Shown piece after piece: positions 12,050 to 23,308 of a DNA stretch of 64,000 nucleotides. The notes below the pieces were generated by a model. The model saw nothing but the letters and a program-made list of their open reading frames with translations. It did no database searches and had not been told where the DNA came from. Source of the DNA: Micromussa lordhowensis (lineage: Eukaryota; Cnidaria; Anthozoa; Scleractinia; Lobophylliidae); the NCBI GenBank assembly GCA_964020085.1, contig OZ026601.1:20276430-20340429 (forward strand), written 5' to 3'. Position numbers and translations under genes: made by a program. Each line of letters begins with the position of its first letter. Within the stretch, counting starts at the first letter, position 1.

Positions 12050-14190
12050 GAGGTGGTAATGGATAGGAGATATCAATCGATAAGCAATCGTACAGATAGT
12101 ACATACTTGCCAGTTAAAGACCACATGTAAAAAGATTAGTCTTCATACATAAAGAAGTGAAAAGATGTTATCAAGTAATCAAATTTTAGGATAACTTTGA
12201 AGAGCGTGTAAATCTACCCAGGAAGCAGAGCGTCAAATGTCTGGTAAGCGTGTAAAACAATAGTGTGGCCCTGCAAATGAAATGAAAGCCAGAAAAAAAA
12301 GAGAAAGGGGCAGTGATTGTGAATAACTCACATTCAAATTTGAAAAACAATTCAAAAAACTCAAAGAAGAGCCACCTGTATTTGCAAATAAACAAAAACA
12401 GTACGCAAGAAATGGAAACAATGAGTACATTTGTCGCAATTAATATTTCAATTATGGCATAACGACATAGGGAGATAAAAGTAAGAACATTGGAAAAAAT
12501 GTAATGAACGTCATACACATCTCATTCCCTTGACAGGAGCTGGTATGTGAGAACAACAATCAGTGAAATGCGTGCTGTAGTAGTTGTTTTCGAAATAACG
12601 TATTTCAGTAACTGGGCATTGATAGATTGTGAAAGTCAAGGCAAAAAGAAAGAAGGCGTTTAGATGCAAGATCATCAGAACGGGCGTAAAGGCGCGACTA
12701 CATTTCCCAATCAAAAACACATTTCTCTACAGAACATTGAACTTCAAAGGGTGCCTAGAAAACATGTCATTTTCCAAAACAGATAATTTTTTGGACTATT
12801 ACGTAGCATGCCAAATGACAGGGTTAGATCCAGGAAATAGCTACCCCTCCCATCTAAGGGAGATTATATCTATAAGCACGGCATTGTTTGTAAAGTAGTA
12901 TCGTGTCAGGTTAGATCGTCTACCTCAAAAGTGTGCCATAGACCTTTTTATATTTTCGGGCAAAAGAAATGAACGAAACCGTCCTTAAAAGCGCCTAGTA
13001 AAGGTACAAAAATTTTGACCTACAAAACAGTACATGTTAAAAACCAACGGGGAGACTGAATATTTAAACGGTATTCGGCAACAAGTGCATAAAGAAGTTA
13101 GTATGGAAATATGTGAGATATTTCAAAACAGAAGATAATGAAATAGACTTCAGCATTTGCATGGGATGCTTGGCGTCATTAAACATGCGCCAGCAAAATG
13201 ATCTATTTTAACAGTAGATACATTGTTAAAGAAGAACACAGAAAGAAAGTAATTACAATTTGCAAAATTAGCAATACAAAAAAATAAGGAAAGCTAAAAG
13301 AGGTCAAGCCCAATTCAAACAATCCTGATGGCGAAGTGCTGAAAACAAAAGGAAGGGAATAGCGTAAAGTGCTAAGCTGTATAGAGTACCAAAAAAGGAC
13401 ATGCAAACATTGCTCTGAAATTTAGTAAGTGACAGAAATAACGTAAACGGCTAGATAAAGGAAGATAAAGAAGTCAATACCAACGTACACAATAGTTGGA
13501 CAAAACTTGTTGTTGTGCATGATGTTATGCCATCGAAATAGAATAGAAGGAGAAATTAGAAACTGTTTCATTTGCATACTAGCCTTACGAAAAGAACTGC
13601 AGATACTACATGTACCTTCAGAAGTAGGCAGAACTCAACACTAAGTGCAGTATTGAAAAACATTGGCAACGACTGTAGCAATTGATAACATTACTATAAA
13701 TACAATTGCATTATGAGAGGACTTCATCATACAGATAAGTAGCATATCATAGATGAAGGTTAAAAATTTAATTAAATGAAAAAGAACAATTACTGCTGTG
13801 AAATTGCATATTATCCGGCCAAGCCGAAGAGGGCAACTTAGACAGTTCATTACTGAAAGAAAGGATGTATTGTGTTGTCTGATAATGGCATCTTGATTAA
13901 AAAAAAAAACATTTGTCATTAAGAAAGTTTACTTTAAGGAACTAAACAACAGTTGTCTTGAAATCAAATATAAAAGAGGCAACGGTAGATTGCACGCGCG
14001 GTATCAACAGTGTGCCTTGGTAGGGAATCGCTGCAATAGCGAATAACAGCAGTGTATAGCAAACAAAACATCTTGAGATAAGTGCGGAAAACTTTTGAAA
14101 CTTCAGTAGGCCTTTCAAAGTAATGGAAAAGGTTTGCAGTATTAGATTTTCACTATTATATGCCAATCAAAACTTAAATGGGTGTTGCAC
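12050..14190. other. Purine-skewed intergenic region
   Basis: About 2.1 kb with a strong excess of A and G on the plus strand and no confident gene. A plus-strand stretch at 12764-12898 beginning MSFSKTDNFL could be a tiny exon, but has no domain or splice confirmation. Confidence 0.4.
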
Positions 14191-14284
14191 CCTTTAAAAG
14201 GAATAAAAAGGGCACTAAAGAGGAAACACACCAGAGGTAGCACACTTTAAGGTTCTCCCAAGTTTTGGAACATTTCGATAGACA

Positions 14285-15034
14285 ATGGCACTCGCAAGAG
14301 AAAACATCTTCGAAAAGTTACATAGGATGTACGTACTGGAAGAGGAAGCGGCAAGGTAACATACTGCATTTAAGATATCATTGTTGTGAACAAGAATCTG
14401 AATAGGTAATATTAAAAAGTGTCTGTAGTAACTAAATTATCTTGCATCTAATCTACAGAAGGTGTTTGATCTGCACAGATCCCATCCCACCGCTACACAC
14501 ACAAGAGATGAAGTGTTGTGCAATTTTTGTGCACAGAAAGTGCATATCCAAGTGGCGACGGACACAGCTGGATAAGGGTGTTAAAGTACCTAAATGCCCT
14601 CACTGCCGTCAAACAGACTTGGGGCAGAGGTGAGTGGAAAAAATTTACGTGTGAAATAGGAAAATGTTTTAGCGCAAGACGCATTTATGAAAAAAAAGAC
14701 TGTGAGAAAATGAACTCCTTGGAACAAAAGCATTAAAGCTATTCACCTTGTATACTTCTTACCTAACATGGGCTAATGTTTTATTGTTTTTGTTTTCAGG
14801 ACTGTAAATGACCTCTCCTGTAAGGAGTTCATGGAAGAGGTTCGATACCAGTACAATTGGGGAGAACGACCCTTCTGGTTTGGCGAAGACAGAGCGGGTG
14901 AAGACTCCACAATAGCAACAGGCTATTGGGGAATTCTAGATGACTGGGCGGAGCCCCAGCTGAGAAAAAAATGCTTTCTAGGTAGCAACAGAATGCAAGT
15001 AGTGCAAAGAATAAAAATGCTGCTCAGCTTTTAA
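14285..15034 (+). CDS. Small RING-like zinc-finger protein, three exons
   Basis: Exons read as 14285-14355, 14459-14629 and 14800-15034, with both introns in phase 2 and clean acceptors (CTACAG, TTTTCAG). The product is 158 aa. Exon 2 encodes the zinc module: CLIC, then CC followed by FVHRKC and the tail CPHCRQ. This is a RING/RING-like arrangement in which the usual Cys-Gly-His turn is replaced by CCAIFVH. Exon 3 is rich in Trp/Tyr (QYNWGERPFWF, YWGILDDW) and has no recognised domain. RING proteins usually act as E3 ubiquitin or SUMO ligases; that role is inferred here. TATA-like A/T tracts lie at about 14193-14210, and AATAAA follows at 15097. A gene with the same CC-x4-H-x2-C pattern lies at 28.7 kb on the opposite strand. 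Confidence 0.7.
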
Positions 15035-15096
15035 AGGACAATATGTTCACTTGGTTCTTTGTAAAACGGTTTTTGTAAAAATATGTAACAACGGAA

Positions 15097-15102
15097 AATA
15101 AA
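15097..15102 (+). terminator. Poly(A) signal of the RING-like gene
   Basis: AATAAA 62 bases past the stop codon of the 158-aa RING-like gene. Confidence 0.5.
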
Positions 15103-15923
15103 TAATGTTAATGAGATTGCGGTAATTAAATTGGCTTAGCCATGACGAATTATATAATTCGATTAGTGCACACTTACCTTATACTGTGGTTGTCAACACA
15201 TTTGAATTAATTGAAAGAAGTTGAAAGGCGCCCTTTACAAATACACTTTTTGAATAATGTGTGAAACAATTATCTCTCGTGTCAAAAAAAAGGTATAAGA
15301 ATAACATTGCTTGAGGGTTTATATGTTACACTCTGAGGACGTTAGATTGTAATTTGTTGTTGCTGTCAACACATGTAATATAATGGAGATTGAAAATTAA
15401 ACAGATGTTCTGAAGTGACAAAGTGTACTTCGACTTTGACTAGTAAGGGTTATGAAAGCTCGGGGAGGGGGGAACAAGCCTTAAATAATAAAGAGAATAA
15501 GTCTAACCCCACACCCCTTACCCCTTACCCCTCACCCAAAAAAAGCCTCTTATAATTAACAGAAGTACCAAAAAAGGATGTCGTTTTGAAATATACTCCC
15601 TTCGTTGCAAACAGAATTGTGAAGAAAGGACAAAAGTGCATGTGGCAATCCAAACTGATGTCACCATTAACGAACAAGTTAAAAAAAGGCAGGGTTAGAA
15701 AAGGTAAATAATATTGCAAAAGACAAGAAGGTGTCAGCTGTTACTCAAAACGCCTCTAACAAGTACACGATAATGCTATCTAAAAAAGACGCGCACAAAG
15801 ACACAGAAAGGTAGTCGAAAATGGGGCTTAAAGGTTGAGAAGATAACAACTCTTGATAAGACTTACAGGAAATGTGCTGGGAAAAGGTTATCAATGTATA
15901 TCTACACATGGTATGGAAATTAA
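15103..15923. other. Intergenic stretch before the ATPase gene
   Basis: A-rich on the plus strand, with short C-runs near 15510-15540. No gene recognised. It should contain the promoter of the ATPase gene, but no clear TATA box stands out. Confidence 0.4.
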
Positions 15924-18900
15924 ATGTGCAATAATTATCAAGTAGGTATGCTTGGCATGGTGAACATTGATAACATCGGAAAAGAAAACGACTTTGTTCA
16001 AAAGGCCTTAAAAGAGGTTAAGGTGACCTGTTTTAGCAAGAGAACTCCGCCCCAGTATTACGTGCAGGATGAATTCCTTGACGCTAACAATAAAGGATGG
16101 TCAATACGTGGCCAAAGGGAATGCTGACGGCAAACCTCTTTCCAACTGCACGTTACGCCTCTTAAGACCAATCATGGCCGGAGATCGAACTGGATACATC
16201 GGCCGCGCTACACACACAAGTGGGAATACAAAGTAAGTGAGGTAACAGCTTTATAAGCTAGAGAAATCGCTAAGTTTTAAAATGTAAGGTAAAGAACGGA
16301 TTGCAGTTCTTAACAATGATATGTTAACAGTGCAAACAGTTAGAGAAAGGCGTCATACAACCGCTCAGTAGAGTCTATATTTCTACACACAGGGAGTTTT
16401 TTTGTCATTTGAGCAGCTTCAGAAATGTGAACGGTTTCGAAAAGGACTTGAACTATGGAACGAGTGGCCTAAGACGCTACAGTGTAAATGTAAACTGTCC
16501 TACACTGGAAACTCTATTGACAAAGCTATCTGACAGAATCCAAGTCCCAGAAGACGACAGAGATGTGAAACGCACAGTCTCAGTAATAGGGAAAAACCTA
16601 AACGGAAGAGGCCAACCAATATGGTGTCTAAACGAAAGTTTGGCCTTGGACGGAGAAGGTAATGCAGTTAATTGCGAGGATTATGGTCTGGAGTGGATAA
16701 GTCACCTAACTAACGGAGGGTGATGGAAAGTACATAGCAAAGCGGGAATTAGCTTGCGTTGGACAGGGCCCGCTAAGCACAAGGTATTTCAATGTACTTT
16801 GTAATTTCTTGGCCGACACCCTGGAAGAAGTCTGTGCAAACGACACTAGTACGCGGGCCATGGTAAATGAAATCTTCGGGAACGACACACATCTCTATTA
16901 CGGCAGCGAAGTTAGCAATGGCAGGGTTCTAGGAGTAAATAAAAATAGAAGCAATTTCCTCTCGCAGTTCTACGTATCATCAATGGGCGTTATCATAGCC
17001 AATTTTGCAGAGGTAAGAGCGTACTATACCTGTTGTACAAAATTAGCAGGGTAATGAGATTTAGTGAGCTTGTATAACATTTCTTGAAGAAATAATGTTG
17101 CGTATTAAACTTAGTGGCAGGAAGAAATGGGATTCTGCCCCCTTATAATAGCTGTGGGAGATCCTGGAACAGGAAAGACGAAAGCAGGCAACGTCGCCTT
17201 GGCTACAGTGGGAGCATTTCCAAAATTGTTCTACAACACTTTCACGGACGCGCACAATGGACAAGTCAGTTCGCAAACCACGATAGGTTTCCAGGCCGAT
17301 GACCCAACGGACCCGTCCCAAATTGGAAAAGCGGCGAAAAGGTTCTTTTCAGATGGAACCAATGCATGCATAGGAAAAGAAAGTTCGCCCAAGTGCACCC
17401 CATTGTGCACAGTGAACGAGCATGTGGTTGAATGGCTGTTGAAACCAGACAGGAAACGGTAAGGCCCTATAAAAATAACAAATTGGATTTTTTTATAGGT
17501 TTTAAAAGGAAAATGGGATGCTATTATTGGCGGCCGAAATATAAGGACTAACTTTCATAAATAGGACAAAAAAGGAAACACTTTTGCTAGCAATAGTTTA
17601 TTCCATAATTATAAGTGCCTTTTTTTTTTGTACAGACTGCTTGTCCGCCTGCTGCTAATAAAGGTCTGCGAAAGGGATGAAGAGGTATCTGGGGCTTCGG
17701 CGTCCCTGTGGGCCAAACGTTTCGGAAAAATGATTGAAAACCTTCCCAAAACTGTAAGAGAAATAGTACGTATTGGACAGTGGCTTCACACAGCACCCGG
17801 AAGGGAATTCCTTGCTGACTGCACGACATTAGCAAGAGCGGAATTCGGAGAAAGCCCACATGTGCAACGGTTATGTCAGAGCTGGGGATGTGCCATTTTC
17901 TCTGCAAGAAAGGTAAAAAATAGTAGTAAGATTAGGTAAGGAATAACAATTAAACAAAGCAAATATATGAAGAGGTTATTGCTATAAGGAAAATACGCTA
18001 AAAAGGAAAAGAACACGTCAATGAAATGCAACGAAATTAAAAGCGCGCGTAAAATAACTAATACATAACTTCAAGTAGCTGCAATAAGGAGAACTCAATT
18101 TATATTTCAGATGGCAGAGTTAACCACCGCCGTTAGCGACGAAGAGGTTGTCAAACACTTCAGGGAAGTTATAGTCCCTTACGTAATCGAAACACAGCTG
18201 ACTGAAGGCTTGGACAACAACATCTCCTCGCCATGTACTCAGACTTTGGCTGCTAGCAACAAGGGTCGAAGCAAATTCCTATCTAGGCAAGATTTCCTTG
18301 ATAGATTCACAGATATTCTTGAGAGGACAATGCAGGGGCTTACAAAAAAGGAGGTAAATAGAAAAATGGCAGTGTCGACATGATGAAATGGAACAAAATT
18401 AAGGCCCAGTTCACACAAGTCAGTCTGCCAACAAAAGCCGAACTATTTAGCTCTATTTGCAAACAAATTTCGGTAAATACCGACAGTTGAAGTATTGTTC
18501 GCGGCTGGCTAACCTACAAAATAATATAACTGGTGAAAAGGCTTTTGTAATCTCTTTGCACATGTCAGCGTGTACGTGATTTCGAATAGTAAGGATGGAT
18601 GGTCTTGCCCCCATTGGTGCCTGATTGGTGATGCCATAGTGTTAGGAAAAAAATGGATGTGTACGTACACACTAGAAGGAAAAAATAAAAAAATCCGCAG
18701 ATTGAAAACGCTAGAATATAAGGGCTCCCTTGTCGGAAATCGTTGTTGGCGTTATAATGTTGACAATAGCAAAACAGGGGTCAACAAGGTATTTCAACCA
18801 TAGCAAGGTATGTTTTTTCCTCAGCTATCAACGATCGTAACTCTAAGAAATACAGAATTGGGAGACGGCGAGGAGCAAGTGCTGGCAGTATGTATAGGAA

Positions 18901-21830
18901 CACTGCAGAATTTATGCACGAGGAGAGGAATCAGGCCTATATCAGAGAAAGAAATAAGAGATAACATTGAGAAATTCAACCTAGGTAATAATAAAATTCA
19001 TGGACAATGAAATAACGGCAAGTATGACTATTACGAACCATTCTCGACACCTACATGCAAATCTACATGTGGCCAAGATACGATCAAGTAATATTGATAC
19101 CAGTTTTAAAATTATCTTAACCTGTTTAGCTAACAATAAAAACATCGAATCTGTTTATATCAGCAAAATGCTTTCCCTTCTCTGAAGGAAAAGGTGAGCA
19201 GAGGAAATGTGACCCTTGCGTACTACTTGATAGGTAAGAGAAGCGGACAACACAAGTTCTACTCGCCTAGAAAGAGAAGATACTCAGCCAAGGGATGCGT
19301 CTTTTTCAAAAGGGACCTGTTTCCACCTGGATTAATAGCAGCTATTAAAAATGGTATGAAAAGGATGGTATGAAGTATTGCCTGTTGTAAACAAATAAAG
19401 GAAAAAAGTATATTAGAGTGAACTAAAAAACGGATTAAAGAAGAATGGAAAAGGAAGTAGAAAGCAATTCTGGTTATAGTAAGAAAGTTAATGATAACAG
19501 TGCACTGAGGTCATGTTGTAGGCCATATTAGTAAGCAAGGACATACAGACAGAACCACCATTCTACACCCAAAAAGAAATAGGAAAAAAACAACAAGATC
19601 ATTAAGAAAGGAAATAAAGAAATGAAACACAAAATAAAGAGATGAAATGTTGAATGATTTCAGTTTTGTTCATTACTGATTACAACGACGGAAAGGATGA
19701 AACAGACAAGGAAGAGGGAGAGGGAGATATAGAAGAAGAAGAGGGAGAGGGAGATATAGAAATAGAAGAGGGAGAGGGAGATATAGAAATAGAAGAAGAA
19801 GAAGGAGAAATAGAAGAAGAAGAAGGAGATATAGAAGAAGAAGAAGAAGGAGATATAGAAGAAGGAGGAGATATAGAAGAAGAAGGAGGAGATATAGAAG
19901 AAGAAGGAGGAGATATAGAAGAAGAAGGAGGAGATATAGAAGAAGGAGGAGGAGATATAGAAGAAGGAGGAGGAAATATAGAAGAAGGAGGAGGAGATAT
20001 AGAAGAAGGAGGAGATATAGAAGAAGGAGGAGGAGATATAGAAGAAGGAGGAGATATAGAAGAAGGAGGAGGAGATATAGAAGAAGGAGGAGGAGATATA
20101 GAAGAAGGAGGAGGAGATATAGAAGAAGAAGGAGGAAATATAGAAGAAGGAGGAGGAGATATAGAAGAAGGAGGAGGAGATATAGAAGAAGGAGGAGGAG
20201 ATATGGAAGAAGGAGGAGGAGATATAGAAGAAGAAGGAGGAGATATAGAAGAAGAAGGAGGAGATATAGAAGAAGAAGGAGGAGATATAGAAGAAGAAGG
20301 AGGAGATATAGAAGAAGAAGGAGGAGATATAGAAGAAGGAGGAGATATAGAAGAAGGAGGAGATATAGAAGAAGGAGGAGATATAGAAGAAGGAGGAGAT
20401 ATAGAAGAAGGAGGAGATATAGAAGAAGGAGATAAAAAAGAAAAACGAGGTGAAATTGAAAAAGAAGGAGAAAGGAAGATAGAAGAAGAGGAAGGTAAAA
20501 GAAAGAAAAAAGGAAAAGGAGCTAGAAAGGAGAAGAGAGAAGGTAAACATAGTGGTAGGTTAATAATATGTAGAATAGGTGAGCACGGAAATAGCCCCAA
20601 AAAACTATTAAAATAAGTTAGCTCATACATTACTTTGTAAAAACGAGATTTTAAATAAAAGGGAGCAAAAGAACAAAAAATGAAGTGGAGTAAAAGAGAG
20701 TGCGCTGACATGGAAAAAGCAGAAATATCAAAACAAAACAGAAAAAGGTACGATTATACGCTGCAAACAAAAAAAAAATACAACAGGCTAATTTAACTAT
20801 GTTTAATAGGATTTTGGTACAATAGCAAAAAGGAGAATTACTACAAAACTAAAAGAACTCGATATTAATGATGACTAGCCGAGAAAGAATCCCTAGGAAG
20901 CAATGAAAATCAGTTCATATAACTGATATTAATTCATATAACTGTATTAATTCATCTAAAACAAAGGTTTTTAAATGCAGGAGATTTCACATCACGGGCA
21001 ACAGAAGAAAAAAACGCAGAGGAATTCAGAAGAGAAGGCATTCCAAGAAAGTTTGCAGAAATGAAAAAATCTAAAACTGCAGAAGGTAAAATTTATAACT
21101 TCCAATAAATGCAAGGATGAAAGGGTATGAAAGAAAGACAAGAGATAACAGAAGTAACTGCTACTTACAGAAAAATTCTAATTAATAAGGCTTCCATTGA
21201 CAGGACAAGCTGGCGATTGTGCGCAAGAACTGCCCATGTTAACATCAGAGACCAATAGTACCAAAACAGGTGAGAAAGTCTGAAGGAATAACCATAAAAC
21301 GTAATTAGCAATGACCTTGATGAAAACAATAATAAGAAAGAACGCGTGATAAAGCCAATATAATTAGAAACATTAATACACCACTAAAGCATGATATAAG
21401 AGGTAATGATCAGTAATGAAACCTCGAAAGTACTGGTGGTTTAAAAACGTGATAACGTCAAAAAAAAAACAACACTGGCAAAAAGGAAACCGTGTACAAC
21501 TGGAGGGCTTTTAATATAGCGAAGTGATACGGTAATAAGAACATTGGAAGAATAAACAGTTGATATCGATGATTTGTTCCATACTTTGTACAACCAACAG
21601 GGGTACCATTTACTATTGCAGTGGAGGACAAATTGCCTCAAAGGAAGATGAGATCAACAAAAACCAAAAAAAGAACTACAAGAAAGGATGTATGCGACAT
21701 ATGCGGAACGAAAACAAAGTCAGGACACGTGAAGTGTAGCAAATGCGGACAATGGAAGCATACAAAGTGCGTTAAAATAAGTATAAAAGAAGCAGAAAAA
21801 AAAGGGTACAAATGCAGAAATTGTAAATAA
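15924..21830 (+). CDS. P-loop ATPase joined to acidic repeat and PHD finger, about 12 exons, two frame breaks
   Basis: Exons read as 15924-16232, 16393-17012, 17121-17458, 17636-17912, 18111-18353, 18594-18788, 18825-18984, about 19204-19353, 19664-20542, 20981-21085, 21204-21269 and 21622-21830. Introns agree in phase throughout once the two breaks are allowed for, so one protein of about 1180 aa is possible. Exon 3 has a Walker A motif, GDPGTGKT, then SQTTIGFQADDP as a likely Walker B and a TVNEH sensor-like motif. The segment before it resembles the arrangement of DUF927-type ATPases, by analogy only. Exon 9 encodes the acidic GGDIEE repeat. The last exon is a complete C4HC3 PHD finger (CDIC ... 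CSKC, QWKH, KCRNC) that could read histone tails. Breaks: one extra base near 16076 and a CTAA duplication at 16707-16714. Exon 6 and 8 acceptors are weak. It could be two genes. Confidence 0.55.
19700..20440 (+). repeat. GAA/GGA/GATATA tandem repeat encoding GGDIEE units
   Basis: About 45 units of 15 or 18 bases, variants of GGAGGAGATATAGAAGAA. All lengths are multiples of three, so the plus-strand frame stays open. Almost every base on the plus strand is a purine apart from the T of GATATA. The array lies in exon 9 of the ATPase/PHD gene. The two minus-strand reading frames through it (Ser/Pro and Phe/Ile rich) are by-products. Confidence 0.9.
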
Positions 21831-21831
21831 A
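21826..21831 (+). terminator. Poly(A) signal overlapping the PHD-exon stop codon
   Basis: AATAAA includes the TAA stop of the PHD exon. The implied 3' UTR is only a few tens of bases, as in the 62-aa gene and the KDZ gene. Confidence 0.5.
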
Positions 21832-22102
21832 ACGTTTGCCGAAAATAGGTCATTTATAGCAAGAACAAAAAAGTGCAGTAAAGAGTGTAACATTGAGATA
21901 AGACATTAAATAATCAAAAAGAAACCTGTTGGTGGAAGGCAGAAACAATGAACAATGTATGAAACAATTATCCTATGTTTGAAATAAAATTAACTATTAA
22001 ATGAAAAGAGGCTTTGATTGTTGAGTGAAATGAAAAAGGTTTAGCAAAGACGAAAAGGGAAGAAAATGACAGATTTGTTTTATTTTTGTTCTATATTTGT
22101 TA

Positions 22103-23190
22103 CAGTCGAGGTTGAGTGGAATTGTCATGGTACAGTATAGTTGTGTTGGTGGAGTCGAGTAGAGTCGAGTTGTGATGGTAGAGTATAGTTGTGTTGGTTG
22201 AGTCGAGTAGAGTCGAGTTGTCATGGTACAGTATAGTTGTTTTGGTGGAGTCGAGTATAATCGAGTTGTGATGGTCCTTTATAGTTCTGTTGGTTGAGTC
22301 GAGTAGAGTCGAGTTGTGATGGAAGAGTATAGTTGTATTGGTGGAGTCGAGTTGAGTCGAGTTGTGATGGAAGAGTATAGTTCTGTTGGTCGAGTCGAGC
22401 TGAGTCGAGTTGTGATGGTAGAGTATAGTTGTGTTGGTTGAGTCACGTAGAGTCGAGTTGTGATGGAAGAGTGTAGTTGTGTTGGTGGAGTCGAGTTGAG
22501 TCGAGTTGTGATGGAAGAGTATAGTTCTGTTGGTTGAGTCGAGTTGAGTCGAGTTGTGATGGTAGAGTATAGTTGTGTTGGTTGAGTCGAGTAGAGTCGA
22601 GTTGTGATAAAAGAGTATAGTTGTATTGGTGGAGTCGAGTTGTGATGGAAGAGTATAGTTCTGTTGGTTGAGTCGAGTTGAGTTGAGTTGTGATGGTAGA
22701 GTATAGTTGTGTTGGTTGAGTCGAGTAGAGTCGAGTTGTGATAAAAGAGTATAGTTGTATTGGTGGAGTCGAGTTGAGTCGAGTTGTGATGGAAGAGTAT
22801 AGTTCTGTTGGTTGAGTCGAGTTGAGTTGAGTTGTGATGGTAGAGTATAGTTGTCTTGGTTGAGTCGAGTAGAGTCGAGTTGTGATAAAAGAGTATAGTT
22901 GTATTGGTGGAGTCGAGTTGAGTCGAGTTGTGATGGAAGAGTATAGTTGTATTGGTGGAGTCGAGTTGAGTCGAGTTGTGATGGAAGAGTATAGTTCTGT
23001 TGGTCAAGTGGAGCTGAGTTGAGTTGTGATGGTAGAGTATAGTTGTGTTGGTTGAGTCGAGTAGAGTCGAGTTGTGATAAAAGAGTATAGTTGTATTGGT
23101 GGAGTAGAGTTGAATTGAGTTGTGATGGAAGAGTATAGTTCTTTTGGTTCGAGTCGAGTCTAGGCGAGAAGAGTTAAGTTTAGATGAGTG
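22103..23190. repeat. 48-bp minisatellite
   Basis: About 22 tandem copies of a 48-bp unit containing AGTTGTGATGGNAGAGTATAG and one or two GAGTCGAG words. A few units are 10 bases shorter. Copies differ by sub-type (TTGTGTTGG versus TTCTGTTGG, GGAAGAG versus TAAAAGAG) and the sub-types alternate, suggesting higher-order duplication. The 336-residue minus-strand reading frame across it is a result of the unit length being divisible by three. Confidence 0.9.
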
Positions 23191-23308
23191 GTTGAGTAGA
23201 GGATTTGAAGGGTACAAAAGAGACAACTGTATGAAAACAATTGTGTGAAATGGACTTTGACCTACGGTCGAGTTAGTTGAGGCCAAAAAACTCCACTTAA
23301 AAGTCTAT

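Noticed and set aside
19660..20711. Two long minus-strand open frames of about 300-340 residues
   Set aside because: They run through the GGDIEE repeat antisense (Ser/Pro/Ile and Phe/Ile/Ser periodic). They lack splice context and follow from the 15/18-base unit length.
22103..23190. CRISPR array
   Set aside because: The genome is eukaryotic, and units are contiguous degenerate copies without unique spacers.
22279..23286. 335-residue minus-strand open frame
   Set aside because: It lies wholly in the 48-bp minisatellite; the repeat length divisible by three keeps it open. No domain.
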